From Bolinopsis microptera (taxonomy: Eukaryota; Ctenophora; Tentaculata; Lobata; Bolinopsidae), in the NCBI RefSeq assembly GCF_026151205.1, contig NC_087076.1:21632828-21696827 (forward strand): a stretch of DNA of 64,000 nucleotides, in the 5' to 3' direction. Position 1 is the stretch's first letter; the number at the start of each line of letters is the position of its first letter. This document shows, in pieces, positions 15,601 through 27,700 of this stretch. The notes beneath the pieces are model-generated. The model ran no database searches. It was not told where the DNA came from and saw only the letters and a list, made by a program, of their open reading frames with translations. A program made the position numbers and the translations under genes.

Positions 15601-17699
15601 AAGTTTTTCTTAAAAACTACTTTTCTCCGTGTTTAAAGCTATTCCAATCATTTTGAACCAATAAAAAAATGTTAAATTTTTGCTAATTAGTTAATTGATA
15701 TTTATCCAATTAATTGATTATCTAAGGTAAAAATTGTCCTTACAAAAGTTTTTCTTCCTGATAATATAAACACCCTCGATTAATATACAACTTTCTACGA
15801 TGTTCACAACTAAAGATATTTGACAAACAAGAAAGGTGGTAAAAAGTGGTAAAGTGGCAAAAAGTGGCCTTAAGACACGTGGAAAAGTTTGAAAAAGTTG
15901 GTCAGCCATGGAGGACACCTATTAGGACTCAAAAACGTCAAAAAATTCTTTGTAAGCTTTGTGTGTCGGCAGATCGATTTTTTCAGACGGATCTGTCTTG
16001 TCTGTACTAGATTAGTGATTAGGTAATCATTGATTACCAAATCGATTTTTCTAACGAGATAAACAAATTGCTTGATAACTTCGTCATTTTAAATCCGTTT
16101 CGCACCATATTTTCAGATTATATTCCGGATTTAATGACCTATTGCAATATGTTACAATAAATTTTCTAGCATGTTCGCAAATACGTGTATAAGCAATTAA
16201 ATGTTGATTGGGTGTTGCCCCTAAAAACCGAATTTTAAAATGTTGGTGACGGAATCCTCGAATGAGTAGTGACAGTATACCATCTGCAAAGTTACAGGTC
16301 TCAAATATGAAACACGGAGGTGGTATAAGACCCAACATAGGGGTACTGACTTTGCCCCCTCCCCCCCCCCCTGTAGTATTCCGATAACATAGTATATCGA
16401 GGAACAATTAATATCGCCGATTTTAACTGCAGATGGGAAGAGCATAGCAGTTGGGTCACACGACAACTACGTGTACCTGTTTGAGTGCGGCGACATAAGG
16501 GCGGAGTACAAGGCCATCGGAAAGTGTGCCGGACACTCCTCCTTCATCACTCATCTTGACTTTTCTGATGACGGAAAGGTACGTTTCTTTTCGGCACAAA
16601 TCCAAGATGTTTATTTGGATATCAAATTTTTAAATCGCACTTTCACTTGTCCACTAAAACTGAGACTTCTTTCTAATATCACAACCAACGTCTAGACATC
16701 TTACAAAAGTATAGAAATAACCACATATTAGCTGTACCCCTCACCAAGTCACCCCTCCTTATCAAATATGTGGTGCAGGTACTGCAGACAACGTCCGGTG
16801 ATTACGAGCACCTGTTTTGGGATGCTACAAGTGGGGACCAAATCACCAGCACGAAGGACATGAGAGACGTGAACATGTCCAGCTACACTTGTACTCTCGG
16901 CTTCCCCGTCTGTGGTATGACTCCTTACAACACTACAATTTACAAATCTATTACATTTATTAATATTGATGACGTTACAGAAGCGATATATTTATTTTAT
17001 GTAGTCCGAGGAGTCCTTACTCTCCTCGCGTCCTTAGATGTCGCATATTATATCATTCCTTTCCTTTTTTGTTCTTGTAATAATTCATTGTTATTGGCGT
17101 GTAATGAACACAATATATTTACACAATTTAACACCTATTTTACCTTCATGAATTAGTCGAAGCCATCTCAATAACTTAATGATGTTGTCAATTAAACGGT
17201 CAACTGAGATCACAGCCTTCAATGTTTATTCTATTTGACAACACTGAAGTATTCTCTACTACCAGGAATTTGGCCGGTTGGATACGATGGTACGGATATC
17301 AATGCTTTGTGTAGATCCCACAACGACAAGCTGGTTGTTACTGCTGACGATTTCGGTCTCGTCAACCTCTTTAGATTCCCCTGCTGCAACCCCACGGTAT
17401 AAACTTTCTCGGATTTGTACGAAAGATTCTGTTTTCGTTAAATATAATAAATGGATCCCAGAAGCCTACAACGTTACTCTCAATAGTTGCATGGTAAAGC
17501 GTGTATGTTCAATCTCACTGCATACAACATTGTTCAGTGTTACCATTACTAAACTAACCAACCCCTCTCCCAGGCTGAGTGGTCGAGTTTCCGTGGTCAC
17601 AGTGCTCACGTGACTAAAGTTCGTTTCCTCCTCGGAGACAAGGAGATATTCTCACTCGGAGGTCGAGACCAGTCCATCATTCAGTGGGGAGTGTGCTGA
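642..17699 (+). CDS. EMAP-like microtubule-associated WD40 protein (EML family), 3' 12 exons
   Basis: Echinoderm microtubule-associated protein-like; the family binds microtubules through HELP/TAPE domains made of tandem WD40 propellers. Exons read from splice sites: 642-740, 2176-2268, 3433-3567, 10505-10604, 10857-10897, 11299-11535, 14657-14825, 15037-15159, 16433-16578, 16779-16914, 17266-17396, 17574-17699. Phases agree at every junction, giving 511 codons plus a TGA. The first exon begins PHVRVWNCETF, which matches the end of the HELP motif. Next come VLAVDEGNDHTIFIYD and GHQDPVLGAEY, then WD-type blades with GDSNGNLFLW, GGQDCKVKKF, VGQDKVVYIWDA and VGSHDNYVYLF, and a C-terminal GGRDQSIIQW. 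The N-terminal coiled coil and start codon lie left of the window. The 6.9 kb intron 3 and the introns after exons 6 and 8 host repeats. Which vertebrate EML is closest cannot be decided by eye. Confidence 0.95.
741..813 (+). repeat. Tandem duplication of an EML 5' splice site
   Basis: The intron start GTAAGTGTGGGGGACAGTGC is repeated 34 bases downstream at 775, so two identical donor sequences follow the exon ending at 740. Using the second donor would add 34 nt and shift the frame, so the first is the productive one. Confidence 0.85.
814..2175. other. EML intron 1
   Basis: AT-rich intron. A tandem repeat of about 36 bp built on CAGCTGTTATAATGCTGTTA occupies roughly 1195-1310 in three copies. 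I recognise no coding sequence here. Confidence 0.6.
2269..3432. other. EML intron 2
   Basis: AT-rich intron opening GTACC, followed by four or five copies of TTTCAC directly after the donor. No gene or recognisable mobile element is seen. Confidence 0.6.
3574..3765. repeat. 10-bp tandem repeat (AATTTACTTT)n
   Basis: About 19 copies of AATTTACTTT start within a few bases of the donor of EML exon 3. One unit is shortened to 5 bp in the middle (TTTAATTTAATTTAC) and the last copies carry point changes. Confidence 0.95.
4575..5192. repeat. 42-bp minisatellite in EML intron 3
   Basis: About 14 copies of a 42-bp unit made of GGTAGT-TGTGGT-AGTTAT type trinucleotide blocks ending GGTTACTGTAGT, with some units shortened by a block. 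Because the unit is a multiple of three, a 283-codon frame stays open across it on the + strand (4446-5297, Cys/Gly/Ser/Tyr-rich, repeating CGSCGSYGSYGY). It sits in an intron between well-defined EML exons, has no signal peptide and loses the pattern at both ends, so I read it as non-coding. Confidence 0.9.
5193..8880. other. EML intron 3, middle part
   Basis: Intron sequence. A degenerate tandem repeat of 22-25 bp (ACCTATTAAGTTCAATGCCT and variants) lies at about 6228-6455. The rest shows no gene or clear mobile element by eye. Confidence 0.5.
8881..9980 (+). mobile_element. 5'-truncated LINE tail (CR1/L2/Jockey-like RT C-terminus)
   Basis: An open frame at 8915-9634 (239 codons) corresponds to the part of a non-LTR retrotransposon ORF2 that follows the RT palm. 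It shows EKDLGVIVTSNLDWKDQ (the usual LGV-x-L-x-W block), then KANQKLGMARRNCYF and SLFEHCSVIWRPVTKS, and a thumb-like C-terminus. The catalytic YADD box, the fingers and the endonuclease are missing, so the copy is dead on arrival. A (TTTA)n run at 8881-8900 marks the 5' break. Near 9960 the sequence AATAAAAAAAA probably marks the 3' end. It sits in the sense direction inside EML intron 3. It differs from both other LINEs in the window. Confidence 0.85.
9981..10504. other. EML intron 3, 3' part
   Basis: AT-rich intron ending TTTATTTCAG. No gene or repeat is recognised. Confidence 0.5.
10939..11199. other. CpG-rich insert in EML intron 5
   Basis: A block of markedly higher CpG content, containing ACGTACGTACGTCCGTTACG and a GCGCGTGCGCGC run, inside an AT-rich intron. 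An 86-codon frame is open on the + strand but resembles nothing I know. It may be a small mobile element or its remnant. Confidence 0.4.
11604..14553. mobile_element. Non-autonomous element with ~940-bp terminal inverted repeats
   Basis: The left arm (11604-12559) and right arm (13618-14553) are near-identical inverted copies. They differ mainly by a ~16-bp indel and scattered bases. The ends read TAGTACAGACAGATCCGTC and its complement. CTA lies just outside both ends (11601-11603 and 14554-14556), a candidate 3-bp target duplication; TA is an alternative. The ~1.06 kb centre holds a 44-bp direct duplication near 12660-12755 and no recognisable transposase. Each arm carries the same 66-codon frame beginning MPFMADQ, at 11689-11889 (+) and 14268-14468 (-), which I treat as incidental. 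It lies in the EML intron between exons 6 and 7. The superfamily is undetermined. Confidence 0.9.
15512..16009. mobile_element. Solo half-arm of the same inverted-repeat element
   Basis: About 500 bp in the same orientation as the outer half of the right arm at 13618-14553, ending in the same CTGTACTA terminus but visibly more diverged. The related 66-codon frame is at 15718-15918 (-). No opposing arm is seen, so it is a solo or deleted copy in the next EML intron but one. A C-rich run follows at about 16360-16372. Confidence 0.85.
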
Positions 17700-18721
17700 G
17701 ACATTTAACCGAGCCCCCACCGTTACTCCCGGAACTTATTATAAGTGTTGCGCCCATTATATTATATATCAACGTGTGTGTGTTTTAGTTGTAGTCAATT
17801 TGTTAGATGGTTGAGCCGCCGGGACAAGGTGCCTTTATAGATATTATATTATCTGCTCAGCTTCTTTCTTGCAATACTTTCTTTATTTTTATGTTAATTT
17901 TTATTTAAATTACACTACATTTTTGTTAGTTGAAGAAAGTACGAATTTACATCTAATTCTATTTTGATAACATTTACTTTAATACGATTGTGAATTTCGG
18001 CAAAATGTCGCGGCTGCAGCAAATTGTCGAGCTTTGGGAACGAGATCAAGCATTGACGGATGATACGCGTCCAAACGGACAGGGAGCTGACGCAGCTTGC
18101 ACGTTATTAACGGACATCACGCCCCGTGAAGTGGAATTGATATTTGTTTTATTTGTTTGCTCACGTGTACTGGCTGAATCATAAAATTTTATACAACAAC
18201 GAAATCGTATTCTTTCATTTTGTGAAACCATTTATATGTTGCATGATTAAATTTTAATGGTAATTTCGGGGGTATCCCGTATATTAATAATAATAGTAAT
18301 ATTAAATGAAAACTAATTTTGTTTGGTGGAAATTCGGGAAGTAAAATAAAAATGGAGACAATCTTGTAAATTTGAGAAAAATAAGAATCCCTACGTTTAT
18401 ACATGCTTTACAAGAAAATAATTTAAAAGAAATTTTCGAAATTAGCGAATTTCAAATAGGCTGGTGAAATGGATTTTCATATAATTTCAATCAAAAACAA
18501 CAACGGTCATCAATAACAGCGGTCATCAATAAACAGCTCCATGGTACAAATGACTGAAATTATCATCAAAATATGCGGATAGTGGCATACATTATGACAA
18601 TGCTGTACAACTACAATGCTGTTTTACCGCGCACCGAGTTGAATGATCTGTAAAAATGTTATGAATATGATTCTATCGACAAAACAACAAAATATCAGTC
18701 TCTATAAATCGTTTGAAAACT
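17700..18721. other. Convergent intergenic region between EML and CREB3-like gene
   Basis: It holds the 3' ends of two convergent genes. An ATG-initiated frame at 18005-18184 (+, 59 codons, MSRLQQIVELWERDQ...) is richer in GC than its surroundings. I do not recognise it and see no partner exons; it could be a tiny gene or a transposon or retrogene fragment. The rest is AT-rich without clear features. Confidence 0.4.
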
Positions 18722-21700
18722 TCAAGTTAGAAACAGCGTGTCGTTGTTGATAAACACGGTCTCGGAGGTAGAGGTATAGATATCCATTGTGTTGTCCAAT
18801 TTTTCAACGATGTAGTCTACTATTATCTCAATAAAGGAGGCCTTCGGCGTGTCTGAGATTGATAGCAGACTTCTGCCAGGAACTGAAAGATTGTATGTTA
18901 AATCACGCTCCAGCTTACAGTTTGGGTTAATCATAGTTAGTATTAGGTGAGGAAAATGTAAAATTTATTTTACATTTTATATCCAGTGCACATTGGGATA
19001 CATTAAATCGAATGCAAAAGTTTTAAAGTCGATATGGAATTATCCTCAGCTCTGTGCACAGCGTGTGCGTTTGTTAACAAATGTTAGCATGGCAACATGC
19101 CACATTGAGCATTACGACATGAACATAATATTATTATCACTGTCCGATAAGCGGTGATCTAATAGTAGTTTCTGCGGCCGGCCATGTGATTGTCCACGTC
19201 CACATTATGCGCGCGCGGAAATTTCCCAAAATAAAAACATCTGGGTAACACCGTGGAAATTCGTTAACATCTGAGTCATCGCGCGTTACTGTACAAACAA
19301 ACCCCGCCCAGTTTCTGAGTTTCCAGTAGATGTTTTCTTCTCAGAATTGTTATGTAAGCGAATTGTTATGTAAGCGAATGTCGCCACAGTTCAGATACAA
19401 AATGGCGCAAAAGTTAGGTCCGTGCGCAAATGTTACAATTTCGCAGGAACACCTCTCACCTGCAGTTTGATGAGATTTTGGCGCTGATAAGAATTGTTTG
19501 GCAGTCAAATATTGAAGAGATAAGTTTTCATAGTTCAGGTAAGCAATTTACCGACATGGATCAAATATAAGTAATTAGATTTCTGCAATACGTTGTTACA
19601 GTTCAGATGAAAAATAGTGCTTGAGACTGAATTCGAATTCGGACCTTCTGCATGCGAGGCGATAATGTTGCCACTGGGGTGACATTCGCTTACATTTCTG
19701 AGAAATAAACCGGGCGAAATTCTTACAATTTCGCTTACAATTTCGCTCGAACACCTCCAGTTTCTCAACTAAGTTTCGCCTTATTTTCTCGGTGAAAACC
19801 CCTTCAATAGGTATGTTAAATTGACGCAGGGGGGAGGCGATGCATTGTCTACATATTGCTCTGCACAATAAAGGAAACCAGCACGGTTTGACATCAGAAG
19901 TAACTTATTTAGTGGCCAGAAGTGAGAAAAGTTATGGAGGTCTGTTAATTAAACCCCACATAATATATCCACATAATATATCCACATAACACTGGAGTAG
20001 GCTCTTATGGTGTCACAGTTATTTTTAAGTGTATGGCAAATGACCTGAGCAGTTTTCGTAAGCCTCTTACTCCTCAGCCTAAAACATCATTAGTAGAAAC
20101 TTATTTAATTACGACTTAAAAAGAGTTTATAATAAAATTACTAAAGCTTCCTTAATAATGTAACTTACTGATATTTGATGTAGTTTGTGTGTCGACTGAC
20201 TGGAATGGTGACGAGAAGAGAGGGAAGAGGAAAAATGTGAAGGAAAGTAGGATACCCTGGAAATTAATTACAGTTAAATTCCGTACAAAAATAATCGTCC
20301 CATTTTGAAACATTTACGGTATCAGTTCCCTAATATTTGTGCAAGATACGTGCTTCATCACAACAACTTCTCCGGGAGAATTAATCCAGACCCATAATTT
20401 CCGGCTGTAATTATCACACAGGATTATGAGATTTAGTGAAATTATGAGATTTAATGAAATTACCATGAGGCATGTTGTGGTCTGGGATCCGACTGTGAAC
20501 TTCTTGGTTGCGCAAACAGCTTTCTTCAGCTGCTCCATCAAACCTCTGAGGAGACGAATTATTAACGTACATATTATCAGAAAATATGGCATAATTAGTA
20601 TTAGAAAAAATAATTAACTTCAATCGCGTGTAATTATTTTCATGATTACGTAATTATTTTCATGATTGTGGCTGTACAGGTATAATTGGTTAATGTCATG
20701 TTAAATCCTTTCAAACTGTGCTCTTATCTTGATGCAATAACAGCTTGGATTATGGGATTACCAGTGATACCTAATTAGGCTAAGTCAATAAAGAAAGTGT
20801 GGTTATGACCTCAATATTTTGTCGAACGATGAAGATAAGGTATTGCTGACCTAAAAAACTACATGAAATGTTAAGGAAACGCCGAGAATTGTTTTAAAAT
20901 AAATGAACCAAATGATTTCAGAGTCCGATGCAGGTCAATGAGAGGAGATAACCCATGTGGAGTCAGAGATTCTAAAATGGAACATATAACTATATAATAT
21001 TTGAAAATAAGAATTTTTCGGGCAAGACGATCTAAGTGAAGTGGAAAGAGACATAAATCTTAAAGATAAGAAATATAAAGTGGAAATTAATCATATTTTC
21101 TAGCACTGACTGGACGTGGTTAAATGGATAATGGGGACTTAAATCTAGAGGTGAGATTAACCATATTAAGCCTTTTGTGGGGGCAGTTTTTGTCACGCAA
21201 TAATCGCCCCAGTAATGGGAACTGCACAAATATGCTAATATGAAGTAAGGTAAAATTTGATTAAGTTTAATGCGTTCTAGGTAGCTGGAGAGGAGTTCAG
21301 GGTAAAGAACTGTACGGTACAAAGTTAAAGATTAGGGAACGAACAATACGTTCTAGGTAGCTGGAGAGGAGTTCAGGGTAAAGAAATGTACGGTACTAAG
21401 TAAAAGATTAGGGAACGAACAATGCGTTCTAGGTAGCTGGAGAGGAGTTCAGGGTAAAGAACTGTACGGTACAAAGTAAAATATTAGGGAATGAACAATA
21501 CGTTCTAGGTAGCTGGAGAGGAGTCCAGGGTAAAGAACTGTACGGTACAAAGTAAAAGATTAGGGAATGAACAATACGTTCTAGGTAGCTGGAGAGGAGT
21601 TCAGGGTAAAGAACTGTACGGTACAAAGTAAAATATTAGGGAATGAACAATACGTTCTAGGTAGCTGGAGAGGAGTTCAGGGTAAAGAACTGTACGGTAC

Positions 21701-24700
21701 AAAGTAAAATATTAGGGAATGAACAATACGTTCTAGGTAGCTGGAGAGGAGTTCAGGGTAAAGAACTGTACGGTACAAAGTAAAATATTAGGGAATGAAC
21801 AATACGTTCTAGGTAACTGGAGAGGAGTCCAGGGTAAAGAACTGTACGGTACAAAGTAAAATATTAGGGAATGAACAATATGTTCTAGGTAACTGGAGAG
21901 GAGTTCAGGGTAAAGAACTGTACGGTACAAAGTAAAAGATTAGGGAATGAACAATACGTTCTAGGTAACTGGAGAGGAGTTCAGGGTAAAGAACTGTACG
22001 GTACAAAGTAAAATATTAGGGAATGAACAATACGTTCTAGGTAACTGGAGAGGAGTTCAGGGTAAAGAACTGTACGGTACAAAGTAAAATATTAGGGAAT
22101 GAACAATACGTTCTAGGTAACTGGAGAGGAGTTCAGGGTAAAGAACTGTACGGTACAAAGTAAAATATTAGGGAATGAACAATACGTTCTAGGTAACTGG
22201 AGAGGAGTTCAGGGTAAAGAACTGTACGGTACAAAGTAAAATATTAGGGAATGAACAATACGTTCTAGGTAGCTGGAGAGGAGTTCGGGGTAAAGAACTG
22301 TACGGTACAAAGTAAAAGATTAGGGAATGAACAATACGTTCTAGGTAACTGGAGAGGAGTACTGTACGGTACAAAGTAAAATATTAGGGAATGAACAATA
22401 CGTTCTAGGTAACTGGAGAGGAGTTCAGGGTAAAGAACTGTACGGTACAAAGTAAACGATTAGGGAACGAACAATACGTTCTAGGTAACTGGAGAGGAGT
22501 TCAGGGTAAAGAACTGTACGGTACAAAGTAAACGATTAGGGAACGAACAATACGTTCTAGGTAACTGGAGAGGAGTCCAGGGTAAAGAACTGTACGGTAC
22601 AAAGTAAAATATTAGGGAATGAACAATACGTTCTAGGTAACTGGAGAGGAGTTCAGGGTAAAGAACTGTACGGTACAAAGTAAAATATTAGGGAATGAAC
22701 AATACGTTCTAGGTAACTGGAGAGGAGTTCAGGGTAAAGAACTGTACGGTACAAAGTAAAAGATTAGGGAATGAACAATGCGTTCTAGGTAACTGGAGAG
22801 GAGTTCAGGGTAAAGAACTGTACGGTACAAAGTAAAATATTAGGGAATGAACAATACGTTCTAGGTAACTGGAGAGGAGTTCAGGGTAAAGAACTGTACG
22901 GTACAAAGTAAAATATTAGGGAATGAACAATACGTTCTAGGTAACTGGAGAGGAGTTCAGGGTAAAGAACTGTACGGTACAAAGTAAAATATTAGGGAAT
23001 GAACAATACGTTCTAGGTAACTGGAGAGGAGTTCAGGGTAAAGAACTGTACGGTACAAAGTAAAATATTAGGGAATGAACAATACGTTCTAGGTAACTGG
23101 AGAGGAGTTCAGGGTAAAGAACTGTACGGTACAAAGTAAAAGATTAGGGAATGAACAATGCGTTCTAGGTAACTGGAGAGGAGTTCAGGGTAAAGAACTG
23201 TACGGTACAAAGTAAAATATTAGGGAATGAACAATACGTTCTAGGTAACTGGAGAGGAGTTCAGGGTAAAGAACTGTACGGTACAAAGTAAAATATTAGG
23301 GAATGAACAATACGTTCTAGGTAACTGGAGAGGAGTTCAGGGTAAAGAACTGTACGGTACAAAGTAAAATATTAGGGAATGAACAATACGTTCTAGGTAA
23401 CTGGAGAGGAGTTCAGGGTAAAGAACTGTACGGTACAAAGTAAAATATTAGGGAATGAACAATACGTTCTAGGTAACTGGAGAGGAGTTCAGGGTAAAGA
23501 ACTGTACGGTACAAAGTAAAATATTAGGGAATGAACAATACGTTCTAGGTAACTGGAGAGGAGTTCAGGGTAAAGAACTGTACGGTACAAAGTAAAATAT
23601 TAGGGAATGAACAATACGTTCTAGGTAACTGGAGAGGAGTTCAGGGTAAAGAACTGTACGGTACAAAGTAAAATATTAGGGAATGAACAATATGTTCTAG
23701 GTAGCTGGAGAGGAGTTCAGGGTAAAGAACTGTACGGTACAAAGTAAAATATTAGGGAATGAACAATGCGTTCTAGGTAGCTGGAGAGGAGTTCAGGGTA
23801 AAGAACTGTACGGTACAAAGTTAAAGATTAGGGAACGAACAATGCGTTCTAGGTAGCTGGAGAGGAGTTCAGGGTAAAGAACTGTACGGTACAAAGTTAA
23901 AGATTAGGGAACGAACAATGCGTTCTAGGTAGCTGGAGAGGAGTTCAGGGTAAAGAACTGTACGGTACAAAGTTAAAGATTAGGGAACGAACAATACGTT
24001 CTAGGTAGCTGGAGAGGAGTTCAGGGTAAAGAACTGTACGGTACAAAGTTAAAGATTAGGGAACGAACAATGCGTTCTAGGTAGCTGGAGAGGAGTTCAG
24101 GGTAAAGAACTGTACGGTACAAAGTAAAAGATTAGGGAATGAACAATGCGGGGTCTCAAAACCCCCGTCGGTTCCTAGATTCAAATTTCTGCAGCAGCTG
24201 TGGAAATGATAACGTAAGTGTTATTTTGACCTACATGAGCAATGCGCAGACCGAATTTAGAGAGGAGATAACCCATCATGCGGAGTTTGACATTCTAAAA
24301 TGGATTATATTTGAAATAATAATTTTGGTAGCTCTTTCGTGCACGACGATCCAAGTGAAGTGAAAAGAGACATACTTCAAGGTTCAGACTGGATATAAAT
24401 CTTAAAGATAAGACATTATATAAAGTGGATATTAATCATATTCTCTAGCACTGACTGGACGTGGTTAGGACTTAGGGGACTATAACTATCAAGGGGTGAG
24501 ATTGACCCTGTAAAGCTTTTTATGGGGGGCAGGTTTTGTGATGCAATAATATCAGACATTACTAAAAAATAGTTTCAAAACTTGAATTTGCCCTTAAAAT
24601 TAAATGTATACTTGTCAAATTAGTCACAAGACTCTCAAATTTGATGAGAGAAAGGTTTTAGAAAAATCTGGCAGTTGCCTGATGCTGATAGTAAGTGTAA

Positions 24701-27700
24701 GCTAATATTAAGTCACGTGTTGGTCACATGATGGAATAGCACATGATGAGAAATAATAGATGGTACCATCCTCCATATACCTATATCCACAAAGTTGGCA
24801 AACCCACCAGATATCTGGGAGGAAATTTGGGAAGAATGAGGAAATTTTTGGCATCTGAGAGGAAATTTCTTAGTTAGCGACTGACAATTGCCGTCCGCAA
24901 AGAGCAGTTCAATCATTGGGTATCGAGAGGAAATGTTTCCTCTCTAAATGACTTAAAATTCGTGCCATCTTTAATTTTAATTTGTCCAATGTTTTGAATC
25001 CAAAATATTACCGAGTGTCTAATCAACTACTTTGAACCTTCTCTATTGATATCCTATTGGTCTATCATATAATCCAGTTAAAAATTTTCCGGATGCTGCG
25101 CCCCCTGCCCTCTTAAAATATGACTAATAACCAAGTGTCTAATCAACTGTTTTGAACCTTCTGTATTGATATCCTATTGGTTTAGCATATAATCCAGTTA
25201 AAATTTTCCTGGGGCTGCACCCCCGAGCCCCTGCCGCAGTAACCTCGGAGCCGGCGCGTCGCGCCGACTCCTCGCCCACCCCTTCTAAAAATCCTGCGCA
25301 TGCCCCTGTTGGAAAAGTAGATTAGCCACAGCGAGCGAAGCGAGCGGGCCACAGAAGGGTCTGAAAATGGGTTTGGGAGGAAATTTTTAATTATGTGGAT
25401 ATGGGTCCATATATAAATGCAAACTGTCAGAATTGTTAGTGTTACTGGCTTTGTCAACATTAGTTAGGAATTCTTTGAAGCTTTGACAGGTTATAAAGTT
25501 TTAATAAGGGAGGATTACACCACTGTGAACCCCTTTATGATACCGCTACAGTATCACTTTATTGCCTACACAGATTATCAATACTTATCATCAATACCGG
25601 CTTATAGTTATATATACTGATAATCTATCTTACTGATGGAGGAAGAAAATAACATGTTGTAGTGAATTAGTTTAAATCAACCCGGCTTGTTGATGAAAAG
25701 TTGTAATATTTAACATGAAAACATGGCCCAACTTACATTATACAAATAACAGTAACACAATAAAAACACAATAAAAACACAATAAAAACAGAGTCAAAAC
25801 ACAGTGAAATCACAGTGAAAACACAGTCAAAACACAGTAACACAATAAAAACACAGTCAAAACAGAATGAGGTTTAAATACCTGTTTCTTTTCTGTAGCT
25901 CATCAATAGTGTTCTGCAGCTTGACGTTAACCACTGTGTGCTCCTCTACCCTGAATGTTTGTTTACATTCCACAAATTATATTATATCACTGGTCAGAAT
26001 GTAGTTGTACAAACCAGTGTTTATTTAACAGCTATTACACTCAACATTACATAAATCTTATTCAACGTATAAACAACACCAAGTCATCTTGACCTGAGTG
26101 TGTTCAGCTTCTTTTGGCTCACTGCAAAATCTAACTCGAAATAAGCCCGAGAATCTATGTTATAATCCAACCTTCTCTCGAGACCCCCAATATACTCCTT
26201 CCTTCTCTTCCTGCTCTCAGCTGCTGAAATCTTATTCTTTATTTTCCTTCTCACCCTCTTTAGTGCTCGCTCTTCGTTCTGAGAGAGTGTAAATGTTAAA
26301 ACACGGAGTATACAGATAGCTAATATATGGGGCATGAGCCAATCTAGAAATAGTTTGCTTTTTGGAGGGCTCTGTTCAGAAGACTGCTATAGATACCACC
26401 GTCCGGCAAACGATGGTGAAATCATAGCTGAACAGGGTAATTGTGATATTCCCTGTACGCCGGACAGTGGACACACTAGTTCACACTTCACACGTACCGT
26501 TGGTAACATGACCCAGCACCCTGGCCTGTTACAGGGATAAATCAATTTGTGCGTATGTGTGTCTGCACTCTGCAGGTAGCATCTCAGCTCTTAAGGCCAG
26601 AGGGGGGGGGGGGTAAGGGGTCAAAAAAATCGACCAAAATATTATTTTCTAAATCAATTTAATTTTCGATGACAAAAACATTGCTGCTATTCACATATTT
26701 TTAGCTGCTTAACTTTTTTTTATAATTGAGGTTAACCAATTTTCACAAAATTGATTATACAACATTGAGGTTAATAAAATTGAGGTTAATATTTTATTAC
26801 ACTCCATAATTTTTTGTTTTTTCGGTCAGCAAATGTAAACTCTAAATTTTAGGTTCATAATTATCAGAAAAAGTAATATCCAAACGTGATTAAATGAGGT
26901 TAACCTCTTAATTTAGGTATAGCGAAAATAGATTAGGTGATAGAGTTGTTATTTTTATCGTAAGATTACGACATACAAAATTCTTAATAGATGTAGTGCT
27001 GATTTACTTCATTTTATCTCGAGAAAGTGTTGAAAATGAGGTTAACCATATCATTTGGTAGTTTAAGAATTATTTACACAAGATTCTTACTTTTGTTATG
27101 TACCACAATATCTCAGTGATGTATCTATTTGTATTCCAATGCCTCAAATATGATCATGAGACAAAGGTGATTAGGACTGACCATATATAAGTAGAAGAGT
27201 TCACCCATAAATAGCTAAAAAATGAGGTTAACCTCTCATTTGTTGAATATCGGCCCAGTCAATCACATGTTAACCTCAAAATCTTAATTGTTACACTGGG
27301 CAAATGTTTCATTACATGTCTAACAATATATTGATAAACCAATTCCATTGTTATATGGTCTATAGTGAGGTTAACAATCATATTTTTACTACTACTACAA
27401 AATATCGTGATAGTTAACCTCATTTTTAGACAAATTTTGGTTTATGATATTGATTTTCCCAACATAAAGTATCTCAATAAACATCTTCTCACCTTAAAGC
27501 AAAAATTGTATGGAGACGCTACTAAATACGGAAAATAATGCACAATTTGAGATTTTGGCAGTGAAATAAAAACACCAAAACTCTTTTTACTCAAAACAGG
27601 TTTTTTCATACAAACGTCCCTTAGTTGAGAATACTGGCCACACCCAGAAGCTGAAACTTGGCACAGGTGTTCCTTGGGTTGTCACCCACAATTCTATTGT

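Noticed and set aside
11689-15918. Conserved 66-codon MPFMADQ proteins at three places
   Set aside because: They sit at the same position in copies of one inverted-repeat arm; similarity follows from the DNA repeat and no family is recognised.
20312-20463. Exon 8 of the CREB3-like gene reading through as the membrane segment ([10 protein letters not shown])
   Set aside because: That hydrophobic stretch comes from an 18-bp tandem duplication after a GTAATT donor; splicing to 20256 gives a far better family match and consistent phase.
21032-22678. Family of 61-96-codon minus-strand proteins starting [11 protein letters not shown]
   Set aside because: Shadows of the 76-bp satellite; 76 is not a multiple of three, so each frame soon ends.
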